In this document: positions 1 to 5,619 of the stretch, one piece after another
How positions within the stretch are numbered: the stretch's first letter is position 1
Layout: each line of letters starts with the position of its first letter
Origin: DAMCAP01 sp964370205
GTDB taxonomy: Bacteria > Bacillota > Clostridia > Oscillospirales > Ruminococcaceae
Assembly: GCA_964370205.1 (NCBI GenBank)
Contig: CAYJIK010000076.1
Location: 1 to 9,688 of the forward strand
Direction: 5' to 3'
Length of the DNA: 9,688 bases
The notes under the pieces: generated by a model
Seen by the model: only the letters and a program-made list of their open reading frames with translations
What the model was told of the DNA's origin: nothing
Database searches by the model: none
Position numbers and translations under genes: made by a program

Positions 1-237
1 TGGGTGGACGGCTTCTGCCCCGACGTTCTTATTTACGCTACCCCTCAGTCCGAGAGTCAAGGGTGACAGTAGTAGAACCAAGCACGCCAGCGGACAAAGT
101 TTTAAGAGTTTGGGTAGCGTTTGGGCTTCTACTGTCAATCGGATAAACACGCAAAGCTAAATTTCCGCAGGTGCGTAGCAATTTTAATGCAGACGATTTG
201 TTCTAAGGCGATGAAAAGGACGTAGGTAATACTTGTC

Positions 238-299
238 GTATTGGCAAGTCTTTTGAAGACACATGAGAGCAAATCAGGTGTTTTAAAATCGGGTTGGTT
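238..299 (+). repeat. Diverged repeat copy A, related to 5006-5067 in opposite orientation
   Basis: An ungapped hand alignment of these 62 bases with the minus strand of 5006-5067 gives 49 identities (about 79%). The longest runs are GTATTGGCAAG, GCAAATC and TTTTAAA. Read in the matching frame, this copy gives IGKSFEDT, a stop, then EQIRCFKIGLV; the other copy gives a similar open peptide. Mismatches are not concentrated at third codon positions, so drifting non-coding repeat DNA fits better than a gene under selection. It could also be a dead fragment of a duplicated gene. Confidence 0.6.
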
Positions 300-304
300 C
301 TACT

Positions 305-326
305 TCGGTCACCCTAGGGTGACCGA
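305..326. repeat. 22-bp perfect palindrome centred on CCTAGG
   Basis: Each arm reads TCGGTCACCCT and the second is the exact reverse complement of the first, with no spacer. As RNA it could fold into a 9-bp stem with a CTAG loop on either strand. There is no T-tract on either side, so it is not a standard intrinsic terminator. Its right half plus flank (TAGGGTGACCGATATTATC, 315-333) recurs at 4799-4817 with one mismatch. It may be a binding site for a dimeric protein, the core of a dispersed repeat, or an RNA hairpin at the end of the coaX transcript. Confidence 0.7.
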
Positions 327-423
327 TATTATCCGAAATCACACCTACCAACAAAGCAGACCTCCACACAAAGAACAAGGTCAGACACGTCTACATAGCG
401 CTACCCAAAAGGACACTACTTCC

Positions 424-1212
424 TTAACCCTCTGCTTCAGCCTCCGTCACAGCTTTGGTATATATGACATGTAGACCATCGAGTAGGAGGTTGTTGTCTA
501 TGGTGATATTGTGGTGGCAGTGGGGGATGATGGCGTTCACCAGTCCGCCGCATGCCACTATTGTCGCAAACTCGCCCAGTTCGGCGATGTACCTACTAAG
601 CATACCGTCTATCATGCCTGCCGCTCCGAGTACCACCCCCGAGCGCATACAGTCCACTGTGTTTGTACCGCAGAGTTTTACGCTACCCTCAAGCGATATG
701 GACGGCAGCTGTGCAGTCCCGCCTGACAGCGCACGTAGCGATATCCCCACCCCGGGCGCTATAGAGCCACCGCAGAAGTTCCCCTCAGCGTCCAGTACTG
801 TCATCTTTGTCGCTGTGCCGAGGTCGATTATCATTGCAGGGAGTGCGTACTTCGCCTTGACGGCTACAGCGGTTGCGATAAGGTCTGCGCCGAGCTGTGA
901 GGGGGTGTCGATCTTTGCGTGCAGTCCTGTTTTCACACCCTCGCCGAGTACAAGCGGTTTGATAGCAGGGAAAAGCGTGACGAACGCCTTCCTCATCACC
1001 CCTGTCAGCGGAGGCACTACAGAAGATATAATAACACCGCTCACCTCGGGAATGTCTACATGGTGGAGCTTTAATAGCGAGCTGAAAATTACAGCGTACT
1101 CCCCCTCGGTTTTGAGCGTGTCGGTGCTCACTCGAACGGTGAAGGTGAGACTGTCACCGTCATACCCTCCCAGCACAATATGAGTGTTCCCGACATCTAC
1201 CGTCATCAACAT
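424..1212 (-). CDS. coaX: Type III pantothenate kinase CoaX
   Basis: Cytoplasmic enzyme that phosphorylates pantothenate with ATP, the first committed step of coenzyme A synthesis; type III enzymes belong to the ASKHA fold and are generally not feedback-inhibited by CoA. The 262-residue length fits the family. Visible motifs are DVGNT at residues 6-10 (phosphate loop), GAD at 108-110 with the likely catalytic Asp110, DLGTAT at 130-135, PGV at 153-155 and CGGLV at 221-225. The family's usual GADR reads GADL here. The start at 1212 follows an AAAGGA Shine-Dalgarno about 10 nt upstream, and the promoter at 1271-1299 lies inside a longer open frame reaching 1317, ruling out that earlier ATG. A second in-frame ATG at 1206 is possible but spaced less well. 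The gene is monocistronic and divergent from the GLUG/dockerin gene. Confidence 0.94.
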   Translation of the reverse strand: MLMTVDVGNTHIVLGGYDGDSLTFTVRVSTDTLKTEGEYAVIFSSLLKLHHVDIPEVSGVIISSVVPPLTGVMRKAFVTLFPAIKPLVLGEGVKTGLHAKIDTPSQLGADLIATAVAVKAKYALPAMIIDLGTATKMTVLDAEGNFCGGSIAPGVGISLRALSGGTAQLPSISLEGSVKLCGTNTVDCMRSGVVLGAAGMIDGMLSRYIAELGEFATIVACGGLVNAIIPHCHHNITIDNNLLLDGLHVIYTKAVTEAEAEG

Positions 1213-1270
1213 ACTGTCTACATCCTTTCGTTTCGCATATCTATTAAGCGTCTTTTTACATGGTGGTGAG

Positions 1271-1299
1271 ATTATAGCACAGTGAGCGAGAAAACGCAA
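1271..1299 (-). promoter_or_regulatory. coaX promoter
   Basis: On the minus strand TTGCGT (1294-1299) is followed by a 17-nt spacer and a perfect TATAAT (1271-1276) with a TGC extension just before it. Transcription would begin near 1264, giving a leader of about 50 nt before the ATG at 1212. Its -35 hexamer lies about 20 bp from that of the divergent gene. Confidence 0.75.
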
Positions 1300-1319
1300 T
1301 TCCCCACCGCCATTCACTA

Positions 1320-1348
1320 TTGTGCAGAGGCGCAGAATATGATAGAAT
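1320..1348 (+). promoter_or_regulatory. Probable promoter of the GLUG/dockerin gene
   Basis: TTGTGC (1320-1325), a 17-nt spacer and TAGAAT (1343-1348) preceded by TGA form a weak -35 with an extended -10. The predicted start near 1355 leaves a leader of about 30 nt containing the GGAGG ribosome-binding site at 1376-1380. Confidence 0.5.
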
Positions 1349-1385
1349 AACCCTGTTAAGACAAATACATAATTCGGAGGCGCTT

Positions 1386-2786
1386 ATGAAACGAACAAAA
1401 AGCTTGATAGCGATACTCGCCACGCTTTGTATGGTGGTGGGGCTTACATTGATGACAGCTATGCCGATTTATGCGGCGGATTGGGACGGTCAGACAAAGA
1501 CCCAACCCACAGATGGCGAAGGTACAGAAGCCGCCCCCTACCAAATCACAAGCGGTGCGCACCTTGCGTGGGTGGCGCAGGAGGTTAATGACGGGCTTGA
1601 AGGCGTTGACCTTACAGGCGCACATTTTAAGCTGATGTATGATATCAACCTCGGTGGTTATGATAACGATGGAACTCCGGTCAACGCTTGGACAGCGATA
1701 GGGACAAGCAGCAACCCTTTCGCCGGTACATTTGACGGTGGTGACAACCTTATTTCAGGGCTGTACATTAATAGTCCTACCGCAGATAACCAAAGCTTAT
1801 TTGGTTATGTCGGCGAAGGTGGCACGGTGAAAAATGTAACTGTTAGCGGCAGTGTTACAGGCATTACTAATGTCGGCGGTGTGGTGGGGTGGAATTACGG
1901 CTCTGTCACTAACTGTCATAGCGAGGTTAATGTCACGGGTAAATATACTATCGGTGGTGTGGTGGGTGCTAATAATGGTAGTATCTTCGGTTGCACTAGT
2001 ACTACAAAAATTATCGGTGCTGGAACTGGTGTTCCTGCTGGAGCGTATATCGGTGGCATAGTGGGGGAAAACTATGGCGTAGTTATAAACTGTAGCAGTT
2101 CTGCAACTGTCAGCGGTATTGACCAAGTTGGTGGTGTAGCAGGGCTGAACTCAGGAGGTACTGTTATAAACAGTCACAACAGCGGCAACATAACAGCTGA
2201 CAGTAATGCCGGCGGCGTGGTGGGACAAAACTCTAGTAGTACCGTCACCAACAGCTACAATACAGGCGCTGTTAGTGGGGAAGATGCCGGCGGTGTGGTG
2301 AGTAACAACACTTCCGACAGCATCGTCACCAACTGCTACTGGCAAACTGGCAAAGGGGTAACAAATGGTGTGGGAAGCAATGGTGGCACCGCCACCAACA
2401 TCGGCTCATTTGATAATTTTAACGCAGCAATCACCCTAACAGACGAAACTATCAACCCCAACGACATCCCTCATACCAACCTCCTAACCGCCCTAAACGC
2501 AGGGGCAGGGGTTTACAACCAAACGCTCACCGATTTCACAGGCAGAGCGTACATGTGGGTGCAAGAGAGTAGCAGCAACCCCACTCTCACAGCGGACGAA
2601 GTAACAGGCGACACAAACTACGACTATGAAGTCGATGTTACCGACCTAAACAAAATCACAACATCAAGCCTTTACAACTCCACGCTAACAAACGGAGCAA
2701 CCAGCCCTCTCGACCTAAACCGCGACGGCAAAATCAACTTTGCCGATCTAGCGATGGCGAGAAACAGCAAGTTTTTCGGAAAATAA
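1386..2786 (+). CDS. Secreted GLUG-repeat protein with C-terminal dockerin-like domain
   Basis: A 466-residue exported protein. Residues 1-30 form a Sec signal peptide: MKRTK, a hydrophobic core, then PIYA-ADW with likely cleavage near residue 30. Residues 45-130 carry the usual lead-in of GLUG proteins (PYQITSGAHLAWVA, WTAIGTSSNPFAGTFDGG). Residues 160-310 hold about six repeats of roughly 25 residues built on GGVVGxNxGxVxNC, the GLUG motif family predicted to form beta-solenoid surface structures. Residues 407-466 contain two calcium-loop dockerin-like segments: D409/N411/D413/D420 and D443/N445/D447/G448/D454. Dockerins normally dock to cohesins on a scaffoldin or cell-surface anchor; none is encoded here. 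The first loop has Tyr where Gly is usual. The start at 1386 follows GGAGG by 5 nt. The ligand is unknown, and no catalytic domain is visible. Confidence 0.85.
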   Translation: MKRTKSLIAILATLCMVVGLTLMTAMPIYAADWDGQTKTQPTDGEGTEAAPYQITSGAHLAWVAQEVNDGLEGVDLTGAHFKLMYDINLGGYDNDGTPVNAWTAIGTSSNPFAGTFDGGDNLISGLYINSPTADNQSLFGYVGEGGTVKNVTVSGSVTGITNVGGVVGWNYGSVTNCHSEVNVTGKYTIGGVVGANNGSIFGCTSTTKIIGAGTGVPAGAYIGGIVGENYGVVINCSSSATVSGIDQVGGVAGLNSGGTVINSHNSGNITADSNAGGVVGQNSSSTVTNSYNTGAVSGEDAGGVVSNNTSDSIVTNCYWQTGKGVTNGVGSNGGTATNIGSFDNFNAAITLTDETINPNDIPHTNLLTALNAGAGVYNQTLTDFTGRAYMWVQESSSNPTLTADEVTGDTNYDYEVDVTDLNKITTSSLYNSTLTNGATSPLDLNRDGKINFADLAMARNSKFFGK

Positions 2787-2795
2787 CAACAAAAG

Positions 2796-2821
2796 CAGGG
2801 GCGGATTTATATCCGCCCCTG
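2796..2821. terminator. Intrinsic terminator between convergent genes
   Basis: CAGGGGCGGAT (2796-2806) pairs perfectly with ATCCGCCCCTG (2811-2821) around a 4-nt loop. On the minus strand it is followed by a T-rich run (CTTTTGTTGTTATTTT), so it should serve proS well. On the plus strand the downstream sequence is less T-rich, but position suggests it also stops the GLUG/dockerin transcript. Confidence 0.85.
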
Positions 2822-2839
2822 TGATATTATCGGTGTCTT

Positions 2840-4567
2840 TTACAGACTAAACTTATTCATCAACATCTCGAACAGTTCCGCCACTTCGCTCTCTACGTCC
2901 TCGATTTTCACCGCTTTTTTCACGCTACCGTCACGCAGGGCGATCTCCACTTCGCCATTCTGGCAGTTTCGCTTGCTGACGATAAGGCGTATCGGGCAAC
3001 CCAGGAGGTCTGCGTCGGCAAACTGCACACCGGCGGCGACATCTCTGTCGTCCATGATCACTTCATACTTGCCGCTTAGCTTGCTGTAAAGCTCGTCGCC
3101 AATGGTTTTGACTTCTTCAAGTGCATTGTTTAGCGTGCAGATGTGAATATGCCACGGTGCGACGCTTACAGGCCAGATAGGGCCGTTTTTGTCGTGGTGT
3201 TCCTCGATTATGCAGGAGAGGAGACGTCCCACACCAATGCCGTAACAGCCCATTGTCGGGTGCTGTAGTGCGCCGTTTTCGTCGGTGTAGGTCATGTTCA
3301 TGGACTTTGTGTATTTGTCCCCAAGCTGGAAGATGTTACCGACTTCAATACCACGGACATGCTGTAGCGGTTTACCGCAGACAGTACAGGTGTCACCCTC
3401 TGCAACCTTAGCGATGTCCACATAGACGGCAGAACCGTCCGCAATCGCCTTTATGTCACGGTCGGGGGACACGCCTGTGATGTGGTAATCGGTTTCGTTT
3501 GCACCTGTGGACATGTCATGCATACCTTGTATCGACTTGTCGTAGACGAGGATAAAGTCACCCTCAAGTCCTACAGGGCCGCAGTAGCCGAGCGCAAGAC
3601 GGTCATCCTCGGCGAGCGGTATAAACTCACCGCCTGTGAACAGACGCAGTTTGGCTTCGTTCACCTGAAGGTCACCACGCAGGAAAGCGATGATGGTTTT
3701 CTTATCCTCGGTGCGTGTGAACATAGCCGCCTTGATGGTGTCCGCAGGGGAAACACCCAGTGTCTTAGCCACTTTATCAATGGTGCTGTCGCCGGGGGTG
3801 TGGACTTTGTTTATGGTTGCTTCGGACTTCTCTGCTCTCACAGGGGGAACTCCGAGTGCAACTTCCATGTTCGCCTTGTAGTCACAGGACGGACAGTGGA
3901 TGATGTTGTCCTCGCCGTGCTCTGAGATGTACATAAACTCGTCCGCTTTTTTACCGCCCATCATGCCGGGGTCGGAGTTTATCACCATGACACTCTCCAG
4001 TCCCATGCGCTTATAGAGGCGAAGGTATGCGTCCAGTACACGGGCGTAGTACTCCTCAAGGTCAGCATGGTTTGTGTGGTAGGAGTAACCGTCCTTCATG
4101 GTGAATTCTCGCACACGGATAAGCCCTGCACGTGCACGGGGCTCGTCACGGAACTTTGTCTGTATCTGGTATATCATGAAGGGATATTTGAGGTAGCTTT
4201 TCGCTTCACTGCGTGCCATGTGGACAGCGGCTTCCTCGTGGGTCATAGCTATGACCATGCCTCTGCCTGCTCTGTCCTTCATGCGCATAAGCTCGCTGCC
4301 GACATCTTCATATCTCCCCGACTCCTGCCAAAGCTCGGCAGGTAGCACGACAGGGAACATAACCTCTTGACCGTCCACCCTGTCCATCTCCTCACGGATG
4401 ATGTTCTCTATCTTCTTCGCCACGATTTTGGCAGGGGGCATAAGGCTGAATATACCGTTTGACACCTGGCGCACATATGCACCTCTTATCAAAAATATAT
4501 GGCTGTCCATAAAAGCCTCGGCAGGCTTTTCTCTAAGTCTTTCACCGAGTAATTTGCTTAGTAGCAT
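2840..4567 (-). CDS. proS: Prolyl-tRNA synthetase (bacterial type with YbaK-like editing insertion)
   Basis: Cytoplasmic class II synthetase that charges tRNA-Pro; the inserted domain normally clears mischarged Ala-tRNA-Pro. The 575-residue length is close to the usual 570-580. Class II motif 1 lies near residues 70-87 (FPVVLPAELWQESGRYE). Motif 2 is at 139-156 (FRDEPRARAGLIRVREF). Motif 3 is at 439-450 (MGCYGIGVGRLL). The YbaK-like insertion spans about 225-385, flanked by CPSC and CTVC pairs that may bind zinc. The anticodon-binding domain fills the C-terminus. MTHEE replaces the more common P-T-x-E-E active-site loop. A GTG nine bases upstream (4576) is in frame, but AGGAA sits 9 nt before the ATG at 4567 and abuts the GTG, so the ATG is preferred. 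The leader of about 48 nt is too short for a T-box. Confidence 0.96.
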   Translation of the reverse strand: MLLSKLLGERLREKPAEAFMDSHIFLIRGAYVRQVSNGIFSLMPPAKIVAKKIENIIREEMDRVDGQEVMFPVVLPAELWQESGRYEDVGSELMRMKDRAGRGMVIAMTHEEAAVHMARSEAKSYLKYPFMIYQIQTKFRDEPRARAGLIRVREFTMKDGYSYHTNHADLEEYYARVLDAYLRLYKRMGLESVMVINSDPGMMGGKKADEFMYISEHGEDNIIHCPSCDYKANMEVALGVPPVRAEKSEATINKVHTPGDSTIDKVAKTLGVSPADTIKAAMFTRTEDKKTIIAFLRGDLQVNEAKLRLFTGGEFIPLAEDDRLALGYCGPVGLEGDFILVYDKSIQGMHDMSTGANETDYHITGVSPDRDIKAIADGSAVYVDIAKVAEGDTCTVCGKPLQHVRGIEVGNIFQLGDKYTKSMNMTYTDENGALQHPTMGCYGIGVGRLLSCIIEEHHDKNGPIWPVSVAPWHIHICTLNNALEEVKTIGDELYSKLSGKYEVIMDDRDVAAGVQFADADLLGCPIRLIVSKRNCQNGEVEIALRDGSVKKAVKIEDVESEVAELFEMLMNKFSL

Positions 4568-4621
4568 CGCTATCACTTCCTGTTGTTTATTTGTCTTAAT
4601 GTCTTTTCTTTCAGTATGAAA

Positions 4622-4650
4622 AGTATACTGTACAGCTTGTTTGTTGTCAA
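4622..4650 (-). promoter_or_regulatory. proS promoter
   Basis: On the minus strand a perfect TTGACA (4645-4650), a 17-nt spacer and TATACT (4622-4627) form a strong sigma-A type promoter. Transcription should begin near 4615. A small inverted repeat, CAGTAT/ATACTG, overlaps the -10 and start region and could be an operator, but no regulator is suggested by it. Confidence 0.85.
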
Positions 4651-4749
4651 GGTGGAGTGGGGATTTATCGGATTTAAAGTGTGGATTTGTATGGCTTTAA
4701 AAGTGGCGGGGAACGTGGGAGGGGGCGTTCTCGTTTAAGCATCGACCTA

Positions 4750-4779
4750 CCACACAAAGCTCTCGAAAGTTTTGTGTGG
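4750..4779. repeat. Hairpin CCACACAAAGCT / AGTTTTGTGTGG
   Basis: Twelve pairs, one of them G-T, enclose a 6-nt loop (CTCGAA). No T-tract follows on either strand, so a terminator is unlikely. The arm plus flank belongs to a motif seen three times on the minus strand in gene-free DNA of this window: TTTGTGTGG followed after zero to two bases by AGGTC (near 363-371, 4745-4758 and 6464-6478). Confidence 0.55.
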
Positions 4780-4845
4780 GTTTGGTTGTGAATGAAGGTA
4801 GGGTGACCTATATTATCTAAACGTGTTTGTGATCGGTTTTGCAAA

Positions 4846-4933
4846 GCGAAATTCTGCCCCTGCTGCGTCAAAGTGTTTTGGAGTACGGACAGTACGCCTA
4901 CAACACTTTTCCTTGCAGAGAACTGAATTTCAC
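4846..4933. repeat. Long imperfect inverted repeat (about 88 nt)
   Basis: The arms are centred near 4889. GAAATTC (4848-4854) pairs with GAATTTC (4925-4931), AAGTGTT (4871-4877) with AACACTT (4902-4908), and GGAGTAC near 4880-4886 with GTACGCC near 4892-4898. Partial pairing of the CTGC and GCAG regions lies between these blocks. As RNA this would fold into a single long bulged hairpin. It may be a miniature repeat element, a hairpin RNA, or a recombination site. Confidence 0.6.
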
Positions 4934-5005
4934 TCCACAAAATCTACGACACCGAGTAGCGTATCATCTCTTTAAAACGCCTACTTAATTCGTTTTAATA
5001 GTGGT

Positions 5006-5067
5006 AACCAAGCCAACTTTAAAACCACCGATTTGCCCTAATGCTTCTTCAATCGCCTTGCCAATAC
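5006..5067 (-). repeat. Diverged repeat copy B, related to 238-299
   Basis: This is the minus-strand partner of the 62-nt block at 238-299 (49 of 62 identical). It lies inside a 32-codon minus-strand frame (5083-4985) starting MPHASSIGKAIEEAL and ending TIKTN, with no clear ribosome-binding site. The peptide looks protein-like but matches no family I can name. The other copy is interrupted by a stop, so both may be eroded pieces of one ancestral gene or element. Confidence 0.5.
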
Positions 5068-5144
5068 TGGAGGCATGGGGCATGTCAGTTTCTCACCAAA
5101 GCAAACCCAAAACCTTTTTACCTACACTAAAAGCTCATGAAACA

Positions 5145-5173
5145 TTGCAATAGCCAAACAAATATGGTATACT
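5145..5173 (+). promoter_or_regulatory. tRNA-Arg promoter
   Basis: TTGCAA (5145-5150), a 17-nt spacer and TATACT (5168-5173) precede the tRNA, with a predicted start near 5180. This leaves a 5' leader of about 27 nt to be removed by RNase P. Confidence 0.75.
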
Positions 5174-5206
5174 GTGTGAGAAGCGCAGTCCCCCACAACA
5201 TAACAT

Positions 5207-5281
5207 GCCTCTGTAGCTCAGTGGATAGAGCACCGCCCTCCGGAGGCGGGAGCGTTGGTTCGATTCCAATCAGGGGTACCA
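5207..5281 (+). tRNA. tRNA-Arg (anticodon CCG)
   Basis: A full cloverleaf can be drawn. The acceptor GCCTCTG pairs with CAGGGGT, including two G-T pairs. The D stem is GCTC/GAGC. The anticodon stem is CCGCC/GGCGG around CTCCGGA, placing CCG as the anticodon, which reads the rare Arg codon CGG. The variable loop is GAGC. The T arm is GTTGG-TTCGATT-CCAAT, and the discriminator base is A. The 3' CCA is encoded in the DNA. It is a single-gene transcription unit with its own promoter and terminator. Confidence 0.96.
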
Positions 5282-5313
5282 AAAACCTTGCAGTATAAAC
5301 TGCAAGGTTTTTT
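5281..5313 (+). terminator. tRNA-Arg terminator
   Basis: AAAAACCTTGCAGT (5281-5294) pairs perfectly with ACTGCAAGGTTTTT (5299-5312) around an ATAA loop. The stem ends in a T-run and begins at the last base of the tRNA's CCA. Confidence 0.93.
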
Positions 5314-5344
5314 AAGTAATAAGTAATAGTTAATAGTGAAGAAG

Positions 5345-5373
5345 TTGAGGTATCGCCTATAGGCATTTATTTT
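5345..5373 (+). promoter_or_regulatory. Weak candidate promoter before an orphan terminator
   Basis: TTGAGG (5345-5350), 17 nt and TATTTT (5368-5373) could start a transcript near 5380, ending at the hairpin at 5414-5450. That would give a small RNA of about 75 nt with no coding capacity. The spacer contains a 10-bp palindrome, GCCTATAGGC (5355-5364). The match to consensus is modest. Confidence 0.25.
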
Positions 5374-5413
5374 AATAAATATTGCATCTATTTTGGACAC
5401 TCACCCCAAAACC

Positions 5414-5456
5414 ACAAGTGCTTAACCACATTTTCGGGTTAGGCGCTTGTTTGTTA
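5414..5456 (+). terminator. Orphan intrinsic-terminator-like hairpin
   Basis: ACAAGTGCTTAACC (5414-5427) pairs with GGTTAGGCGCTTGT (5437-5450) over 14 bp, including two G-U pairs that are valid only in plus-strand RNA, and is followed by TTGTT. It lies after the tRNA terminator and before the pilin promoter, so the transcript it ends is not obvious. It may be a back-up tRNA terminator, the end of a small RNA, or an insulator for the pilin gene. Confidence 0.65.
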
Positions 5457-5533
5457 GAGAAACATATAATTTCTTCGTGTTTTTAACATAGAATGATTCT
5501 CGATAAAATTCCAACATGAGTAGTTAAAATCAC

Positions 5534-5562
5534 TTGACTTTAAGAACACCTTATTGTACATT
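5534..5562 (+). promoter_or_regulatory. Pilin gene promoter
   Basis: TTGACT (5534-5539), a 17-nt spacer and TACATT (5557-5562) give a predicted start near 5569. The leader is about 50 nt and contains AAAGGAG (5604-5610). Confidence 0.65.
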
Positions 5563-5619
5563 AGAATTAATAGTAAAGTAGTGATTGTCTCGACAAGCAG
5601 TGCAAAGGAGAAAAGAAAA

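Larger units (their letters stand above)
1..423. other. Gene-free repeat mosaic downstream of coaX
   Basis: No convincing coding region lies here; all forward frames are short and lack a ribosome-binding site. It contains several repeat blocks instead. Positions 61-83 match the reverse complement of 292-314 at 20 of 23 bases. TGACAGTAG (64-72) is inverted at 129-137. GGGTAGCG (113-120) is inverted near 35-43 and 399-406. A 22-bp palindrome sits at 305-326. Segments 151-163, 238-299 and 315-333 each have a relative in the second island near 4799-5067. The region lies beyond the 3' end of coaX, so part of it may be transcribed as its 3' UTR. I see no classical hairpin-plus-T-tract terminator for coaX here. 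Confidence 0.6.
4651..5140. other. Gene-free repeat island upstream of proS and the tRNA
   Basis: About 490 nt without a credible gene. It holds a 12-bp-stem hairpin (4750-4779), a 19-nt block shared with the first island (4799-4817), a long imperfect inverted repeat (4846-4933) and a diverged repeat copy (5006-5067). An open frame across 4674-4940 on the minus strand simply reads through the inverted repeat, lacks a ribosome-binding site and resembles no family I know. GCAAAGC-AAATT occurs at 4841-4853 and, with one difference, at 151-163. Confidence 0.55.

Noticed and set aside
455..1183. A 242-codon frame antisense to coaX
   Set aside because: A shadow frame in GC-biased coding DNA with no ribosome-binding site and low-complexity Ser/Pro content.
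1213..1317. An N-terminal extension of CoaX to an ATG at 1317
   Set aside because: The extra 35 residues do not belong to the family, a strong promoter with TATAAT lies inside the extension, and a good ribosome-binding site precedes the ATG at 1212.
4568..4576. A GTG start for proS three codons upstream
   Set aside because: The AGGAA ribosome-binding site abuts the GTG, leaving no spacing, but is ideally placed for the ATG at 4567.
4568..4615. A T-box leader for proS
   Set aside because: The predicted leader is only about 48 nt, with no T-box sequence or antiterminator fold.
4674..4940. An 88-codon minus-strand frame
   Set aside because: It reads through the long inverted repeat, has no ribosome-binding site or recognisable domain, and is explained by the repeat.
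5127..5400. Two overlapping minus-strand frames with LIGIEPTLPPPEGG and WNRTNAPASGGR peptides
   Set aside because: These are antisense translations of the tRNA-Arg gene, a well-known annotation artefact.
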